A DNA stretch of 40,000 nt from Nymphaea colorata (lineage: Eukaryota; Streptophyta; Magnoliopsida; Nymphaeales; Nymphaeaceae): assembly GCF_008831285.2 (NCBI RefSeq), contig NW_022204565.1:15001-55000 (forward strand), read 5' to 3'. How positions within the stretch are numbered: the stretch's first letter is position 1; each line of letters opens with the position of its first letter. Shown here in pieces: positions 22,408 through 32,710 of this stretch. A program made the position numbers and the translations under genes. The notes under the pieces are model-generated. The model worked only from the letters and a program-made list of their open reading frames with translations, had not been told where the DNA came from and searched no databases.

Positions 22408-22926
22408 CTACAAAGTAGCTAGGGTAGGTTTAGGGCTAGGCTGGGTAGAAATGGAAATGACGTGGGGCTAGGTTAAGGGTAAATTAGATTAGGTTTGACT
22501 AAGATTTGGAATCTAGAAGATGAGCCTAGGTGGCGGGTGAGTAGAGACTATCTCCTAGATGTTAGGAGAGAGGCTAGGGATTAGGTGAGGTGTCTAGCTA
22601 GGTGGAGCAAGAAATGTGGTGAGGTGGATTCAGTTGGTGAGGTGGAGGAGCGAGCTGGAGGGGAGAGACTCCTAAAGTTTTCTAGAAGGGACACTTGGCT
22701 GGAGGAGGAAGAACTAGATCCTACTTTGTTGGAGACAAATCCTAGCTACTCAATCTCCCCCTTAATTTTCTCTCCAAATGGTGGGCGATCCACCAAATGA
22801 GGAAAAGATTGTGGAGGGGTTGACGAGCTGGCCTCTCTCTCTCTCTCTCAAGCTGCTCTCTAATTCAACAGGATTAGGACACGTGGCAAGATGAAGGGAT
22901 GAAATTGAACAAGAAGAAACACTTAC
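22408..22926 (-). other. Candidate leader intron in D LTR
   Basis: GTAAGT donor-like site at 22926 and CTACTTTGTAG acceptor-like site ending at 22408 on the minus strand (519 nt); repeated at 30543-31061 in the 5' LTR. Just upstream of the donor is AAACCCTAGCCGAT, a composition common in plant 5' untranslated exons. Unproven. Confidence 0.4.
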
Positions 22927-23069
22927 CAAAATGGAGATCGGCTAGGGTTTCTCAAGGTGGCCGGCGGTGGGAGTTCTTCCCCAAATGTCGACCGGAATTT
23001 CCCCAATTCTCACCAATGTCGCCTAACTCTGATGATGTCCGTCAAGTACAGCAAGAAGGGGCTGTTTTA

Positions 23070-24001
23070 GCTTGCTGTCCTCTGCCGGAGTTCGCCGGAA
23101 GATGTACCAATGTTAACCGGAATAATAGCAGCGGTGGCCGGACGCCCAAATGTGCGCCGGAATTTGGAATTCTCGCCTGATTTCAACTTTTCTAACTCAT
23201 TCTTGGGCTGATATTTTTCTATTCTTTTCTTTTCTTTATTTTCTTTTTCTCAAGCCCTTTTCTTTCTCTTTTCTTCTGAACTTTCCGGCGAGATTAGCAG
23301 ATCTGAACCGTGGCTGATTTTAACTTCAAACCCACGGTTCAAATGCTATTTTCAAACACGGAATCAAGAAATCTACGTGATTAATCAAGGGGAAAGTGGG
23401 TGACTCGTAAGAGACCCTTTGAAACTGGTTTCCACCGTGGGAATGAAGAGATCACTGGCTGGAAATCCAGCAAACTCCTCCTCCTTAAGCCGAACCCAGA
23501 GACAAAGAGCAACAACGTCGTTGCACCCTCTTTCTTCCTCGTTAAGGACGCTTACCGCTTGATCTCGAAGGATGGATGGTTGTCTTCTTCTTTCTAGTCA
23601 CCTGGATCAATGAAGACCTGCCCTGTTGGAGTCGTGGCCCTTAACCTTGCTGGTGGAGAAGCTCGGTTGCACCATGGACGCCTTGGATTGAAGTGGGGAA
23701 AAACCGGGAGGAAGAGCTACCTTGCGCCTTGCACTAGGAGACTCCCAAAGCCGATCAACCTTTGGCCGAGTGGAGGAGAAGAGCAAAGAAACCAAGGAGA
23801 AGAAGATGAAGCCGCGGGTTGAAAGTCTTGTCCTCGTGGTATTGCAGCAATGGCTGCTGTTCTAGCTAAACTACAGATCTACCGTAGAGAGAATAAGGCA
23901 TGGAGAAGAAGATTGCGCCTAGAGGAGAAGAGAGAATTCGGGAGAGGAGAGAGAAGCTAATTCTACTAATTACTTAATTTCATTCCAAATTCAATCAATG
24001 C
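23070..24001 (-). repeat. 932 bp LTR block shared between D and A/C
   Basis: Aligns without gaps to 8749-9680 and 34151-35082, with about seven substitutions against A. The LTR sequence on both sides is clearly divergent and gapped. The second D copy is 31205-32136. In element orientation the block starts about 25 bases after the TATA box, i.e. at the presumed RNA 5' end. Confidence 0.9.
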
Positions 24002-24247
24002 ATACCAAATCAAATGTTTACAAAGCTTATATAGTAGCTGAAATGGAACGGATCTAAACATTGGATCCGGGTCTGAAACTTAAAGCAATTCACACTTACA
24101 CAAGGCGCAAAAACAAATACCAAAGCAAATAGCGAAAAACAAGGACTTGAGACCTAATGTCTCACTATCAAACCGGGTCCTCCTCTCGCCCGCGCCTGCT
24201 TGGGTTCGACTTGGACCAAGCCTGCCTAGGTTCGCCCTAGACTGACC

Positions 24248-27200
24248 CTAAGGGACTCGGGTTTGACCAAGACTAAGGCTGGATTCAACTAGAAACGGAC
24301 TTGACCCACCTTCTTGATCTTTTAAAGCCTCGCCTAGAGCCATCGCACTACCTCCCACACCTCCCTCCGTGCTGACTCCAAGCTCAGTTAACGCTTCAAC
24401 CTTGGGTGAATCCAAGTGCTGCACACCTCCCTCTCCTCCCTCTTGACCCAGCCCCGGGTCAAATTGACTATGCTCAGCCCTAGCAAACCGAAGATTGAAC
24501 TCCTCTTGTCCTCTGAGACTGCTCTCAGCCACATCCGTGGCCGCTTGTGGCCAATTTGAGGGGTGGCCCGTATCAGATCCACCCTCCTGAGATGGAGCTT
24601 GTCCCCAAGCTCCTGTAGGAAATTGCAGCTTGATCTTCTCGAATAATTCCCAAGAAGTTCCACCATCGACTCCTTCCCATTCGATCATAACCTCATGACG
24701 AGGCCTGCCATTACGAGTAACCCACCTGTGCTTCAAGATACGAAAAGGTCTAGGTGCAATATCCGGTAAGGGTTCTTGCTGTTCAGGAACTGGTCCGTGG
24801 TGCGGCTTCAGTCGAGACACATGAAAAACCGGATGCACAAGGGCTGTAGGCGGTAATGCAATACGGTACGCTGCCTTCCCGATCTTCTGTAGAACTCTAA
24901 ATGGCCCATAATATTTGGGTAAGAGCTTTGAATAAGGTTGCCCCAGTAATGATTTTTGTCTCATGGGCAATCTCTTCAGCCAAACCATGTCTCCTACCTC
25001 GAACTCTCTATCTTTGCGCCCTTTATCATGGGCTTTCCTCATTCTGACTTGCGCTCTCTCGATATTCTTCTTCAAAGTGGCAAGAATCTCATCGCGATTC
25101 CTCAGAGTGCAGTCAACTTCGTCATCTCTAGCCGTGTCCACTTCATACCTCGGAATCGAAGTTGGAGGATAGCCATATAACGCCTCATGCGGTGTCATGC
25201 CCGTGCCCGAATGCAGACTGGTGTTGTACGCCCACTCAGCCCATGACAAAAATTTTATCCAAGTGTTGGGCCTCTCACCAGCGAAACACCTAAGGTAAGT
25301 CTCCAAAGTCCTATTGACTACCTCACTCTGCCCATCGGTCTGTGGATGATGAGCAGTGCTAAAGTTGATTACCGTTCCCGCCATCTTCATATATTCTCTC
25401 CAGAAAGTGCTCATGAAGATCGAGTCTCGGTCACATACTATAGTTTGTGGCATTCCATGAAGCTTCCCGATGTGATCTTGGTACACTCCTGCTACCATTG
25501 GTCCGTGGTAGTTCTTAGGTAGAGCCACGAAATGACTATACTTCGTCAATCTATCTACCACCACCAAAACTGCTTCCTTCCCCTCGGATCTGGGCATCGC
25601 ATCTATAAAGTCCATCGACACATCTTCCCAAGGCTTATCAGGAATAGGAAGAGGGTTCAGATGCCCTGGAGGTTTGGTCGCCTCGTATTTTTCCCTTTGG
25701 CATACGGGGCATGCCTTCACATAACCCCTCACTTCCGACTTCATGCCATCCCACCAAAATTGAGCTTTAATCCTTCCCATGGTCTTGGCCACTCCCTCGT
25801 GACCCGCAGCACTAGAATTATGAAAATGCTTAAGTAGTTCTTGCTTAAGATCGGAATCCTTGGGGACCAACGCCCTTTTTTTCTTGCAAAGCATTTCTCC
25901 CTTAAGAGTGTAGTTGGGGATGGATCCTGGATTCTGGCGAATGGTCTGTTTGAGTAGCCTCAAATTTGAATCTTGATTTTGCTCTTCAATTATTCTCTCC
26001 CATAGGTCTGTGCTTATCACCGAGAGAGTCTTCAGTTGCTCTGGCATGCGAGATAGGGAGTCTGCTGCAGAGTTCTCAGTCCCCTTCTTATACTCAATAG
26101 TAAAATCATAGCCAAGAAGTTTGGCTAACCATCTTTGTTGTGTCGGGGTAGAGACGCGCTGTTTAACCATGTATCTCAAGCTGCTGTGGTCAGTCCTAAC
26201 CACAAATCGTCTCCCTATCAGATATGGTCTCCATTTGTCCACTGCCATGACAATTGCCAATAATTCCTTCTCGTATGTGGACAAAGGTTTGGCCCTGCTG
26301 GTCAGGGCCTTGGACATGAAGGCTATAGGATGCCCTTCTTGACTCAGCACTGCCCCAATGCCCACATCACTAGCATCCGTTTCCATGACAAAGTCCTTGG
26401 CGAAATCTGGTAGAGCCAAAACTGGTGCGCTCATCATCGCCGCCTTTAGCTTCACAAAAGCTTCTCTAGCTTTGTCCGTCCAGGTGAACTCTCCTTTCTT
26501 CAACATGTGAGTGAGAGGAGAAGCTATCAATCCATATCCCTTGATAAACCGACGGTAATAACCAGTAAGTCCCAAAAATCCTCTCATTCCTCGAGGGTCC
26601 TTTGGCAACGGCCACTGCTCCATAGCTTGGAGCTTCTCTGGATCTGCCCTGACGCCTTCATAGGACACAATATGCCCAAGATACCCAATAGATGTCTGTC
26701 CAAAGCTACACTTGGACATCTTAGCGAACAGGGTATGTTCTCTTAAAACCTTCAAGACGATGCGAAGATGCTTGGCGTGTTGCTCCATGCTCTGACTATA
26801 CACTAGGATGTCATCAAAAAATACCAGAACGAAATCTCGAAGAAATTCCCGAAACACGTCGTTCATACACCTTTGAAAAGTCGCCGGTGCATTGGTCAGC
26901 CCGAAAGGCATAACCAAGAACTCATAATGCCCGTCATGGGTTCTGAATGCCGTCTTCGAGATGTCTTCCTCGTACATTCTAATTTGATGATATCCCGACC
27001 TGAGATCTAACTTCGAAAAGACACGCGCTCCTGACAATTCATCTAGCAACTCGTCTATCACAGGAATTGGGTGCCTATCTTTTACAGTTGCTTCATTCAA
27101 AGCTCTGTAATCTACACAAAATCTCCAGGTATTGTCCTTTTTCTTAACCAAAAGGACTGGAGAAGAAAAGGGACTCGAGCTAGGCCTAATAATGTTGCTT

Positions 27201-29542
27201 TCTCGCATCTCCTTGACTAGTTTCTCTATCTCCGATTTCTGGGCATACCCATATCTGTATGGGCGGACATTTACGGGTTCAGTGCCGTTGGTTAGCACGA
27301 TCCTATGATCATAAGTTCGTTGAGGTGGAAGTCCTTTGGGTTCCTCAAAGATGTCTTCAAATTCCTTTAACACCTCTTGAACTGGACCGGGTATTTCCTC
27401 CTTCTGATCCTGGTTAGAAGTTAGCTCTTCTGCGATGGCCATCAACCAAGCCGCTGACTTTTGAGTCACTAAGGCTCTCAAAGCTGCTCTCGGCCCTAGA
27501 CTAGGTTCTACGGCCTTAAGCACTACTCCTTCCTTGCCATCCTCCTTAGGGAGGCACAATTCCATGGTAGAGAAGTCCCACCAGACTCGGCCTAAGGTCT
27601 TCAGCCACTTAACGCCAAGAATGACGTCTACACTCGGGATGGGGACCACCAATAGATCTACCTTAAACGGGACCTTCTGCAAGGTAAGTTCTACGTTAGT
27701 GCACTTACGGGTACATGGAAGTATGTCCCCGTTGGCCACTAAAACCCTAAGCTGTGGCTGGTCCTCTATGGTGCATCCTAGTTGGCCAGCTATGTGGTCA
27801 CCTACGAAGTTGTGGGTGGCTCCTGAGTCGAGCAAGACAAGCACTTGCCGATCTCCTATATGCCCTAAGACCTTCATAGATTCCGGACGCTCTGGGTCGT
27901 CCAAAATCCGACATTCAGCTTCTGGCGCTCCCTCATCTCCCGTTGGTTCTTCTTCCGTTTCGGCCTCAAAAACTTCTTCCATAGTTAGGGGCTGGTCCTT
28001 TCCCTCTTCATCACTATCTCCTTCCAAAACGGTATAGATCCTGATGTGCTTGCACTGATGAGTAGGACTCCAATCTCCCTTGCACCAAAAACACTTCTTG
28101 TTTTTAATCATGTCCTCTCGCTCTTCGCGTGTCATGGGTGGAGGAGCCCTCGACCTGAAGATTGGCTTAGGTTCTTCCTTCCTTGACGGCGCGGAGAGAA
28201 TCTTGTGTTGTTGAGCTGGTTGGGGACGAGCAACTGGAACGTTTCTCCACGACTTGTAGAGGGCCTGCTTCTTGCGTTGCCTATCTTCAATGGAGCGTGC
28301 TTTGGCAAAGCACTGCCTCAACTCCGTGTTCGGTTCAGCCCTAACGTCAATCTGGATTTCTTCTTTCAGACCTCCCACGAAGGCGGCTATGAGTGCCTTG
28401 TGAGTCCAATCCACCATACTTGCTAGATTTTCAAATCTAGCTTGATACTCCTGGACGGTAGAGGTTTGCCTCAAGTTGCGAAGCTCTATGTCATAGTCCA
28501 CATAAGCGGACTCCCCAAATCTAACTGTAAGGGCTTCCCGAAACTCTTCCCAAGTCTCTACGGGTTCCTTCATCTTAAGCCATCTCAACCATCGTCTGGC
28601 TTCTCCATCAAAATGAAGAGTGGCTGTTTGGAGCCATTCTTCCCTAGGAATCATTTGGCAAGTGAAATATTCTTCCACTTGAAAGATCCAATCTAACGGG
28701 TCATTACCATTGAACCTTGGAAATTCAATACGTACTTGGAGAGCCCTGGGCTGGTTCCGCTGTACATTCCTTGGTTCCCAATGGTTATCCCATCTAGGTG
28801 GCTCTCGTTCTCTGGATTGTTCCCAAATGGGAGGGTCACGGTCTACTCTATCAGCCCATCTTCTTCCCGAGTTCTCATGTTCCCATTGAGACCCTGCGAA
28901 TCTAGGTCCGTACCTACTAGCTTGCGGTCCATATGGTTCTCGGTTGATGTAATCCGAGGATGAATGTTGTTGTCCGCCGTGGTTGCCATTGTATCCTCCT
29001 TGTTGACCGTTGTACGCTCCAGTATGGCCGTAGGGTCCTCCATTGTGGCCATTATGCCCACCATTGTTGACCGTGTGGTCTACATGGTGGCCGTTATATC
29101 CGTCATTATCTCGACTAGGCCCATAGTGATGGCCTTGAAGTTCTTCCACATGCTCATCCTGCCATGTAGGACGCGGCCGGCTCGGCCCGGCCTGCATGTG
29201 CCAAGGGGTAGGATCGGCACTAGGTTGTCCGCCCAACACCCCTTTTCCCTTATCCTGTCTAGGAGGGGGAGGAGGAGGAGGTCCTTGTGTAGACCTTGGG
29301 TTGGTCTCTTGATTAGAAGACAAAGCTCTAATCATCTCCTTGATTTCATCGAGCTCTCTTAACCTGGACAACTCTTTCTTGTAATCCATCATCTCTTGAC
29401 GGATTTGCAGTACTTCGTTCTCGATGTGGACCATCTTCTCCACGGCATGGATGTCCAACTCAGTTTGAGGTTGCTCCTCTTGAGCCGATGTGTCTCCCTC
29501 AATTTCGGGAGAGTCTTGTTCAGCTTGCTTTCTTCGGGCCAT
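24248..29542 (-). CDS. gag-pol polyprotein of element D
   Basis: One uninterrupted frame of about 1764 codons from MARRKQ (29542); an upstream in-frame ATG at 29569 is possible but not matched in B. Positions counted from 29569: coiled-coil-like segment ~40-85; proline-rich ~90-130; Gly/Asn/His-rich repeats ~155-225; gag domain from ~280; zinc knuckle CFWC...HQC ~493-507; protease LLDSGATHNF ~580; RT with FFDD ~918; RNase H ETDASD ~1063; integrase HHCC ~1251-1290; D-D-35-E with Asp ~1318, CDRD ~1383 and the Glu of QSE 36 residues after the first Asp of CDRD; GPF module ~1550; chromodomain-like WVTR...WEG...SWELF ~1608-1645. From ~1664 the frame crosses the PPT and reads ~109 residues of U3. 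Encodes capsid, protease, reverse transcriptase and integrase for copying through cytoplasmic particles; the chromodomain-like end may steer integration. All catalytic motifs appear present. Confidence 0.96.
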   Translation of the reverse strand: MARRKQAEQDSPEIEGDTSAQEEQPQTELDIHAVEKMVHIENEVLQIRQEMMDYKKELSRLRELDEIKEMIRALSSNQETNPRSTQGPPPPPPPRQDKGKGVLGGQPSADPTPWHMQAGPSRPRPTWQDEHVEELQGHHYGPSRDNDGYNGHHVDHTVNNGGHNGHNGGPYGHTGAYNGQQGGYNGNHGGQQHSSSDYINREPYGPQASRYGPRFAGSQWEHENSGRRWADRVDRDPPIWEQSREREPPRWDNHWEPRNVQRNQPRALQVRIEFPRFNGNDPLDWIFQVEEYFTCQMIPREEWLQTATLHFDGEARRWLRWLKMKEPVETWEEFREALTVRFGESAYVDYDIELRNLRQTSTVQEYQARFENLASMVDWTHKALIAAFVGGLKEEIQIDVRAEPNTELRQCFAKARSIEDRQRKKQALYKSWRNVPVARPQPAQQHKILSAPSRKEEPKPIFRSRAPPPMTREEREDMIKNKKCFWCKGDWSPTHQCKHIRIYTVLEGDSDEEGKDQPLTMEEVFEAETEEEPTGDEGAPEAECRILDDPERPESMKVLGHIGDRQVLVLLDSGATHNFVGDHIAGQLGCTIEDQPQLRVLVANGDILPCTRKCTNVELTLQKVPFKVDLLVVPIPSVDVILGVKWLKTLGRVWWDFSTMELCLPKEDGKEGVVLKAVEPSLGPRAALRALVTQKSAAWLMAIAEELTSNQDQKEEIPGPVQEVLKEFEDIFEEPKGLPPQRTYDHRIVLTNGTEPVNVRPYRYGYAQKSEIEKLVKEMRESNIIRPSSSPFSSPVLLVKKKDNTWRFCVDYRALNEATVKDRHPIPVIDELLDELSGARVFSKLDLRSGYHQIRMYEEDISKTAFRTHDGHYEFLVMPFGLTNAPATFQRCMNDVFREFLRDFVLVFFDDILVYSQSMEQHAKHLRIVLKVLREHTLFAKMSKCSFGQTSIGYLGHIVSYEGVRADPEKLQAMEQWPLPKDPRGMRGFLGLTGYYRRFIKGYGLIASPLTHMLKKGEFTWTDKAREAFVKLKAAMMSAPVLALPDFAKDFVMETDASDVGIGAVLSQEGHPIAFMSKALTSRAKPLSTYEKELLAIVMAVDKWRPYLIGRRFVVRTDHSSLRYMVKQRVSTPTQQRWLAKLLGYDFTIEYKKGTENSAADSLSRMPEQLKTLSVISTDLWERIIEEQNQDSNLRLLKQTIRQNPGSIPNYTLKGEMLCKKKRALVPKDSDLKQELLKHFHNSSAAGHEGVAKTMGRIKAQFWWDGMKSEVRGYVKACPVCQREKYEATKPPGHLNPLPIPDKPWEDVSMDFIDAMPRSEGKEAVLVVVDRLTKYSHFVALPKNYHGPMVAGVYQDHIGKLHGMPQTIVCDRDSIFMSTFWREYMKMAGTVINFSTAHHPQTDGQSEVVNRTLETYLRCFAGERPNTWIKFLSWAEWAYNTSLHSGTGMTPHEALYGYPPTSIPRYEVDTARDDEVDCTLRNRDEILATLKKNIERAQVRMRKAHDKGRKDREFEVGDMVWLKRLPMRQKSLLGQPYSKLLPKYYGPFRVLQKIGKAAYRIALPPTALVHPVFHVSRLKPHHGPVPEQQEPLPDIAPRPFRILKHRWVTRNGRPRHEVMIEWEGVDGGTSWELFEKIKLQFPTGAWGQAPSQEGGSDTGHPSNWPQAATDVAESSLRGQEEFNLRFARAEHSQFDPGLGQEGGEGGVQHLDSPKVEALTELGVSTEGGVGGSAMALGEALKDQEGGSSPFLVESSLSLGQTRVP
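24576..24590 (-). promoter_or_regulatory. Polypurine tract of element D
   Basis: TCAGGAGGGTGGATC on the minus strand, abutting the 3' LTR and identical to the tracts of A, B and C. Confidence 0.8.
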
Positions 29543-29734
29543 AGTTGAAGGCCGAAGTTCCCAAACCATGCAAGTTCGAAAGCAACTATGCTAACAATTA
29601 ATTGAATCCAATCTCACTAAGCAATGCAATTCCAATAAACCCAAGAAATCAAAGCAGCAAATCTGATCTAAAACCGAACTGAATCTGAAATTAACACTGA
29701 AACAGATGCTAAAGTCGTGCTCTTACTCTAAGGA

Positions 29735-29747
29735 GGCTCTGATACCA
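29735..29747 (-). promoter_or_regulatory. Primer-binding site (tRNA-iMet), element D
   Basis: TGGTATCAGAGCC on the minus strand, three bases from the 5' LTR at 29751. The leader to the gag ATG is about 190 bp, with no other feature seen. Confidence 0.92.
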
Positions 29748-29750
29748 AAT

Positions 29751-32710
29751 TGGTAGGATCTCGCCCGTGACCGGTAGAATCCGAAGCCAAAGGCCTCGCC
29801 TACCCCCAAGATCACCCTAGAGGGAGCTAAGACTCACGCTAGACAAACAAGATTCAAGACCCAAAGCAAAAACTTAAAACATAAGCGGAAGCAAATTATC
29901 ACTAACCAACACACCACGGACGATGCGAACGCTCTCCAAGACAAACGGCTGGCCGGAAGTGAAGAAGTACTCTCGGAAAATGCCTAGGGGCACCTTGGGA
30001 GGTGGCTGGATTGAGCGGGGACCTGCTGGTTCTTCGCCGGAAAATGTTGCCAGAAAGTTAGCAGCAGTCACCGGAGGTGGCCGGAGCTGACCGGAGATGG
30101 CTGAAACTGGCACGCCGGAGTGGTAGATGCGCCACGAGAGATCCGATTGAAGAGATGCTCGTCGGTGATCGCCTAGGAGCTTCAATTGCTGGCGCCTTGT
30201 GTGGACGGGACCAGCTGGAATGTCCGCCGGAATGCTGGCCGGAAATGGAGCAGAGGTCGCCGGTGGTGGCCGGAGGCCGCAGGGAATGAACTCGTCAAGC
30301 CGTCGATTCCTAGACTCCAAGGGTGCTCAAGAGCGGTCTCCCTTGTGGGCTAAGGTAGGAATCAACTAGGTGCGACTTGACCTAGATTGGGTTGGACAGA
30401 GGTGAGCTCGGACAAGGTGAGCTTGGGCGAGCTGGGCTAGGTACAGGAAGTGGACTTGGTCAAGGGTAGGTTGGGCAAAGGGGGTCAAGTGTTTCAAGCC
30501 CTAAGTTGACCGGGTGAAGGGCAGGGGCGAAAATGTAGGTTCCTACAAAGTAGCTAGGGTAGGTTTAGGGCTAGGCTGGGTAGAAATGGAAATGACGTGG
30601 GGCTAGGTTAAGGGTAAATTAGATTAGGTTTGACTAAGATTTGGAATCTAGAAGATGAGCCTAGGTGGCGGGTGAGTAGAGACTATCTCCTAGATGTTAG
30701 GAGAGAGGCTAGGGATTAGGTGAGGTGTCTAGCTAGGTGGAGCAAGAAATGTGGTGAGGTGGATTCAGTTGGTGAGGTGGAGGAGCGAGCTGGAGGGGAG
30801 AGACTCCTAAAGTTTTCTAGAAGGGACACTTGGCTGGAGGAGGAAGAACTAGATCCTACTTTGTTGGAGACAAATCCTAGCTACTCAATCTCCCCCTTAA
30901 TTTTCTCTCCAAATGGTGGGCGATCCACCAAATGAGGAAAAGATTGTGGAGGGGTTGACGAGCTGGCCTCTCTCTCTCTCTCTCAAGCTGCTCTCTAATT
31001 CAACAGGATTAGGACACGTGGCAAGATGAAGGGATGAAATTGAACAAGAAGAAACACTTACCAAAATGGAGATCGGCTAGGGTTTCTCAAGGTGGCCGGC
31101 GGTGGGAGTTCTTCCCCAAATGTCGACCGGAATTTCCCCAATTCTCACCAATGTCGCCTAACTCTGATGATGTCCGTCAAGTACAGCAAGAAGGGGCTGT
31201 TTTAGCTTGCTGTCCTCTGCCGGAGTTCGCCGGAAGATGTACCAATGTTAACCGGAATAATAGCAGCGGTGGCCGGACGCCCAAATGTGCGCCGGAATTT
31301 GGAATTCTCGCCTGATTTCAACTTTTCTAACTCATTCTTGGGCTGATATTTTTCTATTCTTTTCTTTTCTTTATTTTCTTTTTCTCAAGCCCTTTTCTTT
31401 CTCTTTTCTTCTGAACTTTCCGGCGAGATTAGCAGATCTGAACCGTGGCTGATTTTAACTTCAAACCCACGGTTCAAATGCTATTTTCAAACACGGAATC
31501 AAGAAATCTACGTGATTAATCAAGGGGAAAGTGGGTGACTCGTAAGAGACCCTTTGAAACTGGTTTCCACCGTGGGAATGAAGAGATCACTGGCTGGAAA
31601 TCCAGCAAACTCCTCCTCCTTAAGCCGAACCCAGAGACAAAGAGCAACAACGTCGTTGCACCCTCTTTCTTCCTCGTTAAGGACGCTTACCGCTTGATCT
31701 CGAAGGATGGATGGTTGTCTTCTTCTTTCTAGTCACCTGGATCAATGAAGACCTGCCCTGTTGGAGTCGTGGCCCTTAACCTTGCTGGTGGAGAAGCTCG
31801 GTTGCACCATGGACGCCTTGGATTGAAGTGGGGAAAAACCGGGAGGAAGAGCTACCTTGCGCCTTGCACTAGGAGACTCCCAAAGCCGATCAACCTTTGG
31901 CCGAGTGGAGGAGAAGAGCAAAGAAACCAAGGAGAAGAAGATGAAGCCGCGGGTTGAAAGTCTTGTCCTCGTGGTATTGCAGCAATGGCTGCTGTTCTAG
32001 CTAAACTACAGATCTACCGTAGAGAGAATAAGGCATGGAGAAGAAGATTGCGCCTAGAGGAGAAGAGAGAATTCGGGAGAGGAGAGAAAAGCTAATTCTA
32101 CTAATTACTTAATTTCATTCCAAATTCAATCAATGCATACCAAATCAAATGTTTACAAAGCTTATATAGTAGCTGAAATGGAACGGATCTAAACATTGGA
32201 TCCGGGTCTGAAACTTAAAGCAATTCACACTTACACAAGGCGCAAAAACAAATACCAAAGCAAATAGCGAAAAACAAGGACTTGAGACCTAATGTCTCAC
32301 TATCAAACCGGGTCCTCCTCTCGCCCGCGCCTGCTTGGGTTCGACTTGGACCAAGCCTGCCTAGGTTCGCCCTAGACTGACCCTAAGGGACTCGGGTTTG
32401 ACCAAGACTAAGGCTGGATTCAACTAGAAACGGACTTGACCCACCTTCTTGATCTTTTAAAGCCTCGCCTAGAGCCATCGCACTACCTCCCACACCTCCC
32501 TCCGTGCTGACTCCAAGCTCAGTTAACGCTTCAACCTTGGGTGAATCCAAGTGCTGCACACCTCCCTCTCCTCCCTCTTGACCCAGCCCCGGGTCAAATT
32601 GACTATGCTCAGCCCTAGCAAACCGAAGATTGAACTCCTCTTGTCCTCTGAGACTGCTCTCAGCCACATCCGTGGTAGCTTGTGGCCAATTTGAGGGGTG
32701 GCCCGTATCA
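29751..32710 (-). repeat. 5' LTR of element D (2960 bp)
   Basis: Same length as the 3' LTR, with three substitutions seen and no indels. It drives transcription of gag-pol on the minus strand: U3 about 550-580 bp, R-U5 about 2.4 kb. Confidence 0.96.
32161..32168 (-). promoter_or_regulatory. TATA box of D 5' LTR
   Basis: TATATAAG on the minus strand, a strong plant-type TATA box about 545 bp from the U3 end. The predicted start, near 32130-32137, coincides with the edge of the shared LTR block at 32136. Confidence 0.75.

Larger units (their letters stand above)
21616..24575 (-). repeat. 3' LTR of element D (2960 bp)
   Basis: TGATACGGG...CCTACCA on the minus strand. TATA box TATATAAG at 24026-24033. 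Bases 23070-24001 are the block shared with A/C LTRs. A CT microsatellite lies near 22832-22850. A 148-codon frame at 21739-22185 is present, but I regard it as chance. Confidence 0.96.
21616..32710 (-). mobile_element. Element D: intact, recent Ty3/Gypsy element nested in C
   Basis: 11095 bp with two 2960 bp LTRs, a 5175 bp interior, PBS, PPT, an intact gag-pol frame and perfect GCTAG target duplications. The LTR pair differs at three positions that I could find (23953/32088 and 24541-24542/32676-32677), and two of these are adjacent. It is therefore a very young insertion and a good candidate for an active element. Protein style matches element B. Confidence 0.97.
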
